From Deltaproteobacteria bacterium (GTDB lineage Bacteria; Desulfobacterota; DSM-4660; Desulfatiglandales; B25-G16): DNA of 39,471 nucleotides. Location of the stretch: positions 1-39,471 of the forward strand of contig JAFDDT010000006.1 of the NCBI GenBank assembly GCA_019310725.1, read 5' to 3'. The notes below the pieces were generated by a model. That model was not told the origin of the DNA. It worked only from the letters and a program-made list of their open reading frames with translations, and made no database searches. This document shows, one piece after another, positions 16,142 to 25,256 of this stretch. How positions within the stretch are numbered: the first letter of the stretch is position 1; each line of letters begins with the position of its first letter. Both the position numbers and the translations under genes were made by a program.

Positions 16142-16266
16142 AATCGGAATTACAGAAAAATAACTTCAGCAATTTAGGCAATTTCAACGTTCACCGGGCG
16201 GGTGGGAGCCGTTTTCAAAACTTCTTTGAAATCTTGGCTTCATTTCAATGAAGAAACTTGGCATTA

Positions 16267-16288
16267 ATCCGCCCAAAGTCTGGCGGAT
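16267..16288. promoter_or_regulatory. 7-bp hairpin upstream of bamB
   Basis: ATCCGCC and GGCGGAT form a perfect stem with an 8-nt loop, 46-67 bp before the bamB start. It is not followed by a T-run. It could be a regulator site or a leader hairpin. No clear promoter was found between the MITE and bamB. Confidence 0.35.
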
Positions 16289-16333
16289 AAATGTTAAGAT
16301 CTTAGCCTAAATAGCCATCTAGAAGGGGGAAAA

Positions 16334-18340
16334 ATGAGGTACGCAGAGACAGGGTATAATTTAGAAATTGATCTATCCCGGGGAAGCATCGAGAGGGTAG
16401 AAACTGATCCAAGAGAAACTGAACTTTATCTGGGGGGTTTAGGTACTAACGCCAAGATATTATGGGACAGGGTTCCCCCTGAAGTTGAACCCTTTTCTCC
16501 TGATAATCTACTAATATTCAGCACCGGTCTTTTATGTGGCACCCCCGCTCCTGGTGCTAATCGTACCATTGTTTCTACCATCTCTCCTCAGACATTGTTG
16601 ATGGCATATTCAATGATGGGCGGATTTTGGGCACCAGAGCTGAAATTTGCCGGTTATGACAAAGTAATCATTCGCGGCAAGTCCCCCAATTTGGTTTATT
16701 TATGGATCAACAATGACAAAGTAGAAATACGTGATGCCTCTCATTTACAGGGTAAAGGCGCTATTGAAGCTGCAGAGCTAATTAAACAGGAGATAAACGA
16801 GCCCAAAGCGCATGTTGCTTCTATCGGCCTGGCAGGTGAAAATAGAGTCGCTTTTGCTTCCATTGAGCAGGGCAGGTCCAGTGCCAGCCGACTTGGAGTA
16901 GGCGCTGTTATGGGAGATAAAGGGCTAAAGGCCATAGCTGTTCGTGGAACAAAGGATGTCAATGTTGCCCGACCGGATGAACTCCTGGAGCTTTGCAACG
17001 AAGTGCTGGAATACATTAAAGTCCGAGCAGAAAATCCAATTCAAGGGGTACCGCCCATCTTGGCTGGGCTTGGCTCGCCCCAAGAGATGGCAGTGCATGA
17101 TGAGAAGTGGCACACCGAGAATTTCGCCTGGGGTAATGCGCGCCATCGAAGAAAGGATTTTTGGAACGAGGAAGTAGAAAAGGCGTGGACGGAAACCCTT
17201 GAAAATGTGCGGGAGCGGTTTATTAGTTGCTATAACTGTCCGATGAAATGCGGGGCAACCATTTCTGTCCCGGAGCTCTCAGTATACATGATGAAATGCT
17301 ACTCGAAACTTACCTATACCATGGCGTCCATGACAGACCTGGATTTTGGTTTTAAAATCGCTCAGCTTGCTACGGAGCATGGAGTAGACGCATTCTCAGC
17401 CCCGCAAACGATGGCCTTCGCCGTTGAGCTTTATGAAGCCGGCATCTTGACTGATGAGGACATGCCAGGGTTTCCGTCCGATGCCGAGGAGAGGTTTTTC
17501 TGGTTACTCGACAGAATTGTTCGGCGCGAAGGTATAGGCGATATTTTGGCCGATGGCACGTATTGGGCAGCAGAGCGCATTGGCAAGGGCGCAGAGGAAT
17601 ATGCTCATAATAACATAAAGAAACATGAGCAGCTGCCTCTCAAGTTGGGCATGCTGAATCCCGTCTATTTCCTTATGTATTGTACCGGTGAGAAGGCTAA
17701 CATCACCCAGATTGAAGGGCAGTTCCCCCAGGCGCCTTTTCCTAGCAGGGAAGAGAGGGAAGAATTTGTCAAGGATTGGATCCAGGTTCCTGATGAAAAG
17801 CTTAAGCAGTATTTTGTGGACTGGGAACTACGCGGAGATAACTCGATCCCATATTATCCACCTATTCAAGCAAGCTGTGAGATTGTTGATTGGATGGAGA
17901 AGATGCACTATATTGATGACGCCACCGGGATCTGCGCCGGTTTGTCATCATTTCCCCTGAAGCCTCCTTATCATATACACAATCTACCGCGAGTAATCTC
18001 ATCAGCGACTGGGATAGATATAGATGAAGCTGAACTATGGGAAATAACCAAGAGGAACCGAACTTTAGTTAGAGCCATTAATGTAAGAAGAGGTATGAGG
18101 AGACAGGATGAAAAGCCTCCAGAGGACCATTGGCGGAAACGGTTTCCCGAGCTTGAAGCTAAGCTCTTAGATGAGTATTACAAATTTAAGGGGTGGAATA
18201 ATCAGGGTATTCCCACGAAAGAGATTTTAGATGAATTGGATCTGGATTACGTTAGCGAAGACTTTTTACAGAGGGGGATATTGACGGATCATGAAGGTAG
18301 TCATTATAAAGAGACTTCATCGGAAAAAAAGCAGAAATAG
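16334..18340 (+). CDS. bamB: Class II benzoyl-CoA reductase catalytic subunit (BamB-like AOR family)
   Basis: This 668-aa tungstopterin protein of the aldehyde:ferredoxin oxidoreductase superfamily has the opening MRYAETGYNLEIDLSRG and PGANRTIVSTISPQT typical of BamB, which reduces benzoyl-CoA to cyclohexa-1,5-diene-1-carbonyl-CoA without ATP. Residues E251, H255, E257, H260 and C322 fall exactly at the positions I recall for the active site and metal site of the Geobacter BamB. H255-H260 lie in HDEKWHTEN and C322 lies in MMKC. The Cys cluster near residue 300 (CYNCPMKCG) fits the 4Fe-4S site. GAAGGGGGAAAA upstream of the ATG is a strong ribosome-binding site. It is followed directly by bamC-, bamD-, bamE- and bamF-like genes. 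A related paralogue acting on another cyclic acyl-CoA is the alternative. Confidence 0.9.
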   Translation: MRYAETGYNLEIDLSRGSIERVETDPRETELYLGGLGTNAKILWDRVPPEVEPFSPDNLLIFSTGLLCGTPAPGANRTIVSTISPQTLLMAYSMMGGFWAPELKFAGYDKVIIRGKSPNLVYLWINNDKVEIRDASHLQGKGAIEAAELIKQEINEPKAHVASIGLAGENRVAFASIEQGRSSASRLGVGAVMGDKGLKAIAVRGTKDVNVARPDELLELCNEVLEYIKVRAENPIQGVPPILAGLGSPQEMAVHDEKWHTENFAWGNARHRRKDFWNEEVEKAWTETLENVRERFISCYNCPMKCGATISVPELSVYMMKCYSKLTYTMASMTDLDFGFKIAQLATEHGVDAFSAPQTMAFAVELYEAGILTDEDMPGFPSDAEERFFWLLDRIVRREGIGDILADGTYWAAERIGKGAEEYAHNNIKKHEQLPLKLGMLNPVYFLMYCTGEKANITQIEGQFPQAPFPSREEREEFVKDWIQVPDEKLKQYFVDWELRGDNSIPYYPPIQASCEIVDWMEKMHYIDDATGICAGLSSFPLKPPYHIHNLPRVISSATGIDIDEAELWEITKRNRTLVRAINVRRGMRRQDEKPPEDHWRKRFPELEAKLLDEYYKFKGWNNQGIPTKEILDELDLDYVSEDFLQRGILTDHEGSHYKETSSEKKQK

Positions 18341-18357
18341 GGTGGAGGGGATAAGCC

Positions 18358-18918
18358 GTGAGCGGTGAGAAGAAAAAGAAAATGATTAAAACAATAAAAA
18401 TTGATGTTGATAACTGCAATGGTTGCCGGGCATGTGAGGCAATCTGCTCCGCATTTCATGCTACGCCTAAATATAGCAGTAATAATCCAGCGAGGTCACG
18501 CATTCGGGTGGTACGGGATCCACTGAAAGACGTATTTGTCCCCGTATTCGCGGGTGAGTATACAGCAGCCGAATGCATGGCCAGAGACAAATATGTGATT
18601 GACGGAAGGCAGTATGACGAGTGTGCCTTCTGCAGAGCTTCCTGCCCATCTAGGGATCTTTTTAAAGAACCCGATTCTGGCCTCCCTCTGAAATGTGATC
18701 TCTGTGAAGACCTAGAAGATCCGTCTCTAGAAGAGCCTTTATGTGTTCAGTGGTGCTTAAGTGATGCCCTGACGTACGAAGAAAGGGAAGAGGAAGTCGA
18801 AGAAGAGGAAGAGCCTCTGGATGAGTTGGAGATTGGATTGGAATCCTTAGCGGATAGGTATGGATTAGAGAAGATAATGGATACCCTTGCCCGAATGTCA
18901 GAGTCAAAGAAGGGCTAA
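18358..18918 (+). CDS. bamC: Ferredoxin-like electron-transfer subunit (BamC-like)
   Basis: This 186-aa iron-sulfur protein contains several 4Fe-4S cysteine sets: DNCNGCRACEAIC (C20, C23, C26, C30), then ECAFCRASCP and LKCDLCED, and LCVQWCLSDAL. This matches the multi-cluster ferredoxin subunit that docks on BamB. A very acidic stretch (about residues 140-155, mostly Glu) precedes the C-terminus. The start is a GTG with GGAGGGG 7 bases upstream; an ATG at codon 9 is an alternative start. It lies 17 bp after bamB. It passes electrons to the catalytic subunit from the Hdr-like proteins encoded next. Confidence 0.88.
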   Translation: MSGEKKKKMIKTIKIDVDNCNGCRACEAICSAFHATPKYSSNNPARSRIRVVRDPLKDVFVPVFAGEYTAAECMARDKYVIDGRQYDECAFCRASCPSRDLFKEPDSGLPLKCDLCEDLEDPSLEEPLCVQWCLSDALTYEEREEEVEEEEEPLDELEIGLESLADRYGLEKIMDTLARMSESKKG

Positions 18919-18953
18919 AACAGTACGGCCAAATAAGAGGATGAAGGAAGATT

Positions 18954-20105
18954 GTGGAGAATGTAGCCGAATATAGAGAGATCATAGATGTCATAAAGAC
19001 GAACGGTGGAGATCTCTTTAAGAGATGCTTTCAATGCGGATTATGCGATGTTGTGTGCCCGTGGAATAAGGTTCGGACCTTTTCTATGCGCAAGATAGTC
19101 CGACAGGCAACCTTCGGTATGACAGAGATAGAAAGTGAAGATATATGGCTTTGTACGACGTGCGGAAGGTGCCCTCAGCAGTGTCCCAGGGATGTACAGC
19201 AGATAGAATCCGGAGTTGCCTTACGCAGGATTGCTACGGAATATGGAATTTTTCCTCCGACTGCCCAGCCTATCCGCACCGTGAGGGGAAGCTTGGTTGG
19301 GGAAGGCAACCCCTTGAGCGAAGAGCGGAAAGACCGGGCGAATTGGGCGGAAGGTCTTTCAGTAAAAACGTTTACCGAGGGGATGGATCTGTTATATTTC
19401 CCCGGCTGCTACCTTTGCTATGATCCAAGATTAAAAAAGGTGGCTACTGCCACAGCTCATATACTTAACCAAGCCGGAGTGGATTTCGGGATACTGGGCG
19501 AAAAGGAGAATTGCTGCGGAGAAAGCATCCGCAAGGCAGGCGATGAGGAGGTATTCAAACGCTTAGCCAAGGAGAACATCAAAACATTTATCGATAATGG
19601 GGTAAAGAAAATCCTTGTTTCTTCCCCTCATTGCTACCATACCTTCAAAAACGAGTATCCCGAATTTATGGTAGCCTTTGAGGTGGTTCATATCTCCCAA
19701 TATCTGTTCGAGCTTATTGATGAAGGGCGGATTGAACTCACTAAAGAATATAGAAAGAATGTTACGTATCATGACCCATGTTACCTGGGTCGACATAATG
19801 GCATCTATGACGAGCCCCGAGAGGTCTTAAAGAAGATACCTGGTTTAGATATTATTGAGATGCCCGAATCACGGGAAGATAGTCTCTGTTGTGGAGGGGG
19901 AGGAGGCAGGATCTGGATGGAAACACCAAAGGCTGAACGGTTCTCCGACCTCAGATTAGAACAGGCGAAAGAAGTGGAAGCAGAGGTGTTGGTTACTTCC
20001 TGCCCTTACTGCATCACTAATTTTGAGGAAAGCAGGCTAGCATTGGAGGATGAGAAAGGCTTAGAGATAAAGGACATCACGGAAATTATCCAAGAATCGA
20101 TGTAG
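18954..20105 (+). CDS. bamD: HdrCB/HdrD-like iron-sulfur protein (BamD-like)
   Basis: This 383-aa protein combines an HdrC-like ferredoxin part with an HdrB-like part. The ferredoxin part has C25, C28, C31, C35 and C67, C70, C73, C77 (CFQCGLCDVVCP and CTTCGRCPQQCP). The HdrB-like part carries two CCG-type cysteine motifs (GCYLCYDPR...ENCCGES and DPCYLGRHNG...SLCCGGGGG...TSCPYC). Such motifs bind the noncubane or 4Fe-4S clusters of heterodisulfide reductases. In the Bam complex this subunit links the HdrA-like protein to BamBC. The start is GTG with AAGGAAG upstream. All expected cysteines are present as Cys and no UGA occurs in the frame. Confidence 0.88.
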   Translation: MENVAEYREIIDVIKTNGGDLFKRCFQCGLCDVVCPWNKVRTFSMRKIVRQATFGMTEIESEDIWLCTTCGRCPQQCPRDVQQIESGVALRRIATEYGIFPPTAQPIRTVRGSLVGEGNPLSEERKDRANWAEGLSVKTFTEGMDLLYFPGCYLCYDPRLKKVATATAHILNQAGVDFGILGEKENCCGESIRKAGDEEVFKRLAKENIKTFIDNGVKKILVSSPHCYHTFKNEYPEFMVAFEVVHISQYLFELIDEGRIELTKEYRKNVTYHDPCYLGRHNGIYDEPREVLKKIPGLDIIEMPESREDSLCCGGGGGRIWMETPKAERFSDLRLEQAKEVEAEVLVTSCPYCITNFEESRLALEDEKGLEIKDITEIIQESM

Positions 20106-20163
20106 CAGGCAGTAGAAAAAATTTTTTCACAGGTTGTTTAAAAACTTTGTAAGGAAGTAGAAA

Positions 20164-23100
20164 TTGGAAAATGAGCTATCACTAAAGGATAAAATTCAAC
20201 AACTTTCAAAAAGTTTTGGAGACAGTCATTACGGAGATGTAATGGTGGTTGGTGGAGGGATCAGCGGTATCCAAGCCTCTCTTGATCTTGCGGCTGCCGG
20301 CTTTAAGGTGTACCTCGTTGACAAATCACCTACCATTGGCGGGCATATGGCTCAGCTTGATAAGACCTTCCCGACCAATGAGTGCTCTACATGAATACTT
20401 TCGCCCAAACTGGCCGAGGTCGGCCTGCACCCCAATATAGAGGTCATTACCTTAACTAACGTTACCAGTGTAGAGGGGAACGCAGGGGATTTTAAAGTAA
20501 CCCTTATTAAAACACCTCGTTACATTATAGAAGAAAAATGCACTGGTTGTACTGCCTGTGCAGAGTACTGCCCGGTTAATGTGCCCGACCCATTTAATCA
20601 GGACATATCATCGAATAAGGCTGTCCATATATACTTTTCTCAAGCATATCCGCTCATCAGTTATATAGACCCTGAAGCCTGCCTTTACCTTAAAGAAGGG
20701 AAATGCGGTATTTGCGAATCAGTCTGTGATAATAACGCCATAGACCTCAATCAAAAACCAGAGAAGGTGGAACTAAAAGTAGGGGCGATACTTCTTTCTC
20801 CAGGCTATGAACCTTTTGACCCCGCGGTGAGGGGCGACTATGCATACGGAACGTTCGAGAACGTAGTAACCAGTATGGACTATGAACGAATAATATGTGC
20901 CACAGGTCCCTACGGAGGTGAGATACTGCGTGCTTCCGATAATAGACATCCCCATAAAATAGCATGGATTCAGTGTGTTGGTTCCAGACAGGTTACCCCT
21001 GGGGGTAACAGTTATTGTTCTGCTGTATGCTGCACGTATACCCAGAAGCAGGTAATGGTGACAAAAGAACATGACGATGAGGTTGAGTGTACCATATTTC
21101 ATAACGATATTCGCTCCTGGGGTAAGGACTTTGAACGATTCTACCAGAGAGCAGCTGACTCACCAGGGGTTCGATTTATAAGAAGCTATGTATCAATAGG
21201 AAAAGAGGATCCGAAGACAAAGAATGTGAGTATACGATATGCTACTACCGAGGAAGGAGTAAAGGAGGAGGAATTCGATTTGGTAGTTTTATCCGTTGGA
21301 TTGACCCCTCCTGCTCATCATGAGGGCCTAGCAGATATCTATGGCATTGAGCTCAATTCTCATGGATTCTGCAAAACCAATCCTGTTAACCCTATAGAGA
21401 CCTCTCGCCCAGGGATTTTTATCAGTGGGGCCTTTCAAGGGCCTATTGATATACCCGAGTCGGTTATAAGCGCTAGCGGGGCGGAAGCCCTTTGTGGTGA
21501 GATCCTTGACTACCGGAGAGGGGAATTGGCCCAAAAAAGGGTATATCCGCTGGAACGAGATACATCCAATGAAGAGCCTAAAATAGGAGTCTTTGTATGT
21601 CGTTGTGGAGCGAATATCGGATCAGTTGTGGATGTTCCTTCCGTAACTGACTATGCTTCGACTTTACCCAATGTTGTCTATGCTCAAGAACAGCTCTTTT
21701 CATGTGCCACGAGTTATATTCAGGAAATAGTAGAGATCATAAAGGAAAAAGGACTCAATCGATTGGTTATCGCTGCTTGTACCCCCCTAAACCTCGAACC
21801 GACGTTCCGGGATGCTCTTCGAGAAGCAGGTATCAATCAATATTTCTTGGAAATGGCTAATATCAGGGAGCATGACTCATGGGTTCACTCAAAAGAGCCG
21901 GAGGAAGCCACCCAAAAGGCAAAAGACCTCCTCAGGATGTCGGTAGCACGGGCGTGCCATTTAGAGCCGTTGCAGGAAATTGAGCTCTCAGTCAACAAGA
22001 CAGCATTAGTGATTGGCGGGGGTATAGCCGGCATGACGTCTGCTCTGTCAATAGCCAACCAGGGACATGATGTTTACCTGATAGAAAAGGCTCCGGATTT
22101 GGGAGGAATGGCTCTAAGGCTTCTCTACAGTCTGGAAGGTCTGGATGTTCAGGACTATGTGCATGATCTTGTGCAAAAGGTGTATCAGCACCCACTCATA
22201 CATGTATATACTGATGCTCGCATAACAGAGGCAACAGGCTATGTGGGGAATTTTGTAACCACAGTGACCTCAGACAGAGGGCTCACAGAGATACAACATG
22301 GTGCGGCTATTATCGCTACAGGTGCTGAAGAATATAGACCCACCGAATATCTTTATGGAGACAATAACAAAGTAATGACGTACCTCGAGTTGGAGGAGCA
22401 GATTGCTAAAGGAGATGAGACTCTCACTAACGCTGAAACTCTCGTGATGATCCAATGTGTTGGGTGCAGAAATGAAGAGAGAAATTACTGCTCCCGGGTA
22501 TGTTGCAGCCAGGCTATAAAGAACGCCCTGAAACTAAAAGAGGTAAATCCCGATATGGATATCTATATCCTCTTTCGAGATATGAGAACCTATGGGTTTA
22601 TGGAGGACTACTACCGGGAAGCGTCAGAAAAAGATGTCAAGTTCATCCGCTATGAGCCGGAGGATCCACCGAAAGTGGAAGCTGTTGAGGAAGGAGGTCG
22701 GCCTGTTTTAAGGGTTACTGTGACCGATCCCATTTTGGGTCAGAGGCTTGCAATCGATGCCGATTATCTTGCTTTGGCTGCGGCTGTTGTTCCATCGTCA
22801 GGTAATAAGGAAATATCTCAATTCTTCAAACTTACTTTGGGACCAGATGGCTTCTTCAAAGAAGCCCATGTCAAGTTACGGCCGGTTGACTTTTCTACAC
22901 AAGGCATTTTCCTATGCGGCATGGCTCATTATCCCAAGCATATAACGGAGTCGATTAACCAGGCTTATGGAGCTGCAGGAAGGACTTTAACCCTTCTCTC
23001 GCATGATATAGTAACTGTCTCAGGTGCTGTTTGCGAGGTGGATGAGAAAAAATGTATTGGGTGTGGGGCATGCAGCTCAGCCTGTACATATGGAGCTATA

Positions 23101-23304
23101 GAATTGCGTGAAATAAAACAGGGCAAAAAGGCTGTTGTTAATCCTGTTCTCTGTAAAGGCTGTGGTCTCTGTAATACAAAGTGTCCAACAGAGGCTATTT
23201 CACTAAAGCACTTTACTAACGAAGAGTTCTTGAGCCAAATTGATGAGGCGATTCCAAAGGAAGAGACCATGCAACACATGGATATGGCGGTTGGACATGT
23301 GTAA
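20164..23304 (+). CDS. bamE: Double HdrA-like flavoprotein, selenocysteine-containing (BamE-like)
   Basis: This is one 1046-aa reading frame with an in-frame UGA at codon 77 (20392-20394). The surrounding residues [16 protein letters not shown] match the HdrA motif TFPTxxCSxCILxPK, so UGA stands where HdrA has Cys and is read as selenocysteine. Order of parts: FAD module 1 with VVGGGISG (28-35); 4Fe-4S set [12 protein letters not shown] (about 125); second set CGICESVC (about 180); HdrA N-domain [11 protein letters not shown] (about 474); FAD module 2 with VIGGGIAG (about 615); C-terminal pair [11 protein letters not shown] and [11 protein letters not shown] (about 966-1005). HdrA flavin can bifurcate electrons. 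The start is TTG with AAGGAAG upstream. Standard gene callers would truncate or split it at the UGA. Confidence 0.88.
20392..20424 (+). promoter_or_regulatory. UGA(Sec) codon and candidate SECIS hairpin in bamE
   Basis: The UGA is followed 16 nt later by GGCCG-AGGT-CGGCC (20411-20424), a perfect 5-bp stem with loop AGGU. Bacterial SECIS elements sit just 3' of the UGA with a GU in the apical loop. The loop here resembles the AGGUC apex of E. coli fdhF. SelB would bind it. Confidence 0.7.
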
Positions 23305-23449
23305 AAGTATAGGCAGAATTTAGGGGGCTCCTCGCCAATCGGAATGCTGGAATAATGGAAGACTGGAATAGTGGGTTTTGGGAAGTTGGCATACTGCTTC
23401 ATGAGGTAAATCATGGAGTCAAAGCAGGGGAGGAAGGAGGTGAAAACCG

Positions 23450-24286
23450 ATGAGCACAAGGCTTACATTTAAGCCAAGAATAGTGGGTTTTGTCTGCAAT
23501 TGGTGAGCATACGGCGCTGCTGACATGGCTGGAGTTTCCAGACTGCAATATACAACTGAAGCCAGACTTATCCGCGTCATGTGCACCGGCAGAGTCGACC
23601 TGTCATTTGTGCTGCGAGGTTTCTCAAATGGAGCAGACGGGGTGTTTATCGGTGGTTGCCACCCTGGAGAATGCAACTATATGGTTCATGGAAATTACCA
23701 TGCACTCGGCATGGTGCATCTATGTAAAAGAATAATGGAAAACATAGGGATAAATCCCGAACGGTTGAGGATCGCTTGGTGCGATGCCGGAGAAGGAATC
23801 CGTTTCGGCAGAATTATGAATGAGTTTACCAGCAAGGTGAAGGAGTTAGGACCACTCGGCCAAGGCGAAGGAATGGATGAAAATGAATTAAAGTCCAAAA
23901 TTGAAGAAGTGACCAAGCTCATCCCCTACATTAAGATAGCTAAAAAGGAGAAGCTGGAGTCACGTCTTGAAAACGAAGAAGATTATAGTGAATTTTTCAC
24001 CAGTGAGGAGATTGACACGTTATTCCGTGAAGTCCCCTCGTACTATATTGAACCGGATAAGTGCCAGGCCTGCGGGATTTGCCTTAGGAGGTGCCCTGTA
24101 GAGGCGATTGTAGGCGGCAAAAACAAGATTCATGTGATTGATCAAGAGAAATGCATAAAATGTGGAACCTGCCTTGAGGCTTGCCCGCCTAAATTTGGTG
24201 CGGTGAAGAAGATTTCTGGCAAGCCTGTTCCGCCTCCTATTCCTGAAGAGGAAAGAACTATAGACAGAAAGAGTAAAGAAAAATGA
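23450..24286 (+). CDS. bamF: MvhD-ferredoxin fusion, selenocysteine-containing (BamF-like)
   Basis: This 278-aa frame begins at an ATG preceded by a near-perfect Shine-Dalgarno (AAGGAGGTGA, 6-nt spacer). UGA occurs in frame at codon 19 (23504-23506) in VGFVCNW-U-AYGAADMAG. MvhD proteins have CNWCSYxGAD here, so UGA replaces the second conserved Cys and is read as selenocysteine. The MvhD domain (about 1-140) includes RVMCTGRVD, GADGVFIGGCHPGECNY and RIAWCDAGEG. A C-terminal domain has two 4Fe-4S sets, CQACGICLRRCP from C205 and CIKCGTCLEACP from C235. In [NiFe]-hydrogenase/Hdr complexes MvhD passes electrons to HdrA; here it would serve the BamE flavins. An annotation starting at 23525 or later would miss the Sec-containing N-terminus. 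Confidence 0.9.
23504..23541 (+). promoter_or_regulatory. UGA(Sec) codon and candidate SECIS hairpin in bamF
   Basis: The UGA is followed 22 nt later by CTGGA-GTT-TCCAG (23529-23541), a perfect 5-bp stem whose small apical loop contains GU, as expected for a bacterial SECIS. The hairpin lies inside the coding sequence and does not break the frame. Confidence 0.65.
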
Positions 24287-24435
24287 GAGGAATCCTTTTA
24301 CCGATTGACTGAAAAGAGGCTAGTTGAAGCAAGAACACGCGTTCCCTTCTTAGACTGAATGCCTCAGCTTTTAAACGCTACCAATCTATTTCAACGGACA
24401 ACTCACCACTGTCAACGTACATAGTGTAAACGGCT

Positions 24436-25101
24436 ATGCTTGAATTTCTCCTGATTATCATAATGCTTTTCTTCTCCGTTATGATTCATGAGTGCGCTCA
24501 TGGTCTCGTTGCCTTGTTTTTTGGGGACGATACGGCCAAAATGGCCGGAAGGTTATCTCTGAATATCGTGAGACATATAGATCTCGTGGGTACCATTATT
24601 GTGCCCTTGATTTTGCTAAGCTTCTATTTGATGAGCGGATCAGGTGTCATCTTTGGTTGGGCCAAACCAGTACCTGTGAGTGCGCATAATTTGAGAAATC
24701 CTGCCAGAGATTACACCCTTGTCTCTCTTGCTGGCCCTCTATCTAATATCCTCCTGGCGTTTGCCTTTGGCTTGGTGTGGGCTCTTTTGGTAATGATCTC
24801 GCTTCAAACGAGCGCTATCCTCTTCGTGGCACGATTTATCTGTTTTATGGGTGTTAAGATCAATATTATTTTGGCTGTGTTTAATCTTATCCCAATACCC
24901 CCGCTGGATGGTTCACACCTGGTAAGTTACTTACTCCCCTATCGCCTTTCAATAAGGTATCGGAAGATTGCACGCTATGGGATCCTCATAATCCTCATCC
25001 TTATCCTTACAGATACATTACAATACCCTTTTTTGCTCGCGGACCACCTTAGTCGCGCAATCCTTGACTGGATGTACAGGGCAGGGAGTTTTCTTGGGTA
25101 G
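24436..25101 (+). CDS. Site-2 protease family zinc metallopeptidase (M50)
   Basis: This 221-aa polytopic membrane protein has the zinc-binding HECAH motif (H18, E19, H22) in the first transmembrane segment and NLIPIPPLDGSHL around residue 160, whose Asp is the third zinc ligand. Hydrophobic segments continue to the C-terminus. It belongs to the short YwhC-like branch without PDZ domains and cleaves substrates within the membrane; its substrate is unknown. It follows the bam cluster by 149 bp, in which I see no gene, and is probably independent of benzoate metabolism. Confidence 0.9.
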   Translation: MLEFLLIIIMLFFSVMIHECAHGLVALFFGDDTAKMAGRLSLNIVRHIDLVGTIIVPLILLSFYLMSGSGVIFGWAKPVPVSAHNLRNPARDYTLVSLAGPLSNILLAFAFGLVWALLVMISLQTSAILFVARFICFMGVKINIILAVFNLIPIPPLDGSHLVSYLLPYRLSIRYRKIARYGILIILILILTDTLQYPFLLADHLSRAILDWMYRAGSFLG

Positions 25102-25215
25102 GTCTTTTTCTGGGGAATGCCAATGATAGGGGAGGAGCCTTTGGACTTGACCAGACACGGCGTGTTTGTTTAGTATTATTCATGTGGATGGGTGGCACAG
25201 GGAGAGCCACGAGCA

Positions 25216-25239
25216 CCAAAAAGGGGCATGCAACCCCTT
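25216..25239 (-). terminator. Rho-independent terminator of tRNA-His
   Basis: On the minus strand AAGGGG, loop TTGCATG and CCCCTT are followed directly by TTT. It lies 18 bp beyond the 3' end of the tRNA. It would also give a weaker hairpin for the convergent M50 gene. Confidence 0.75.
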
Positions 25240-25256
25240 ATTTGTATAAACTTCGC

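Noticed and set aside
15954-16187. Minus-strand ORF of 77 aa over the second MITE copy
   Set aside because: Same artefact as copy 1; the reading frame simply crosses the palindromic element.
20392-20394. bamE as a pseudogene with a nonsense mutation
   Set aside because: The single TGA falls exactly on a conserved Cys codon, a SECIS-like hairpin follows, a second gene in the cluster has the same feature, and selA is nearby. A sequencing error remains possible.
20581-23304. Separate HdrA-like gene starting at the ATG at 20581
   Set aside because: The frame is continuous upstream through the UGA, the residues between 20395 and 20580 are conserved HdrA sequence including a 4Fe-4S motif, and there is no ribosome-binding site at 20581.
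23413-23472. Short 19-codon ORF overlapping the bamF start
   Set aside because: It has no ribosome-binding site of its own and runs through the bamF Shine-Dalgarno region. It is more likely chance.
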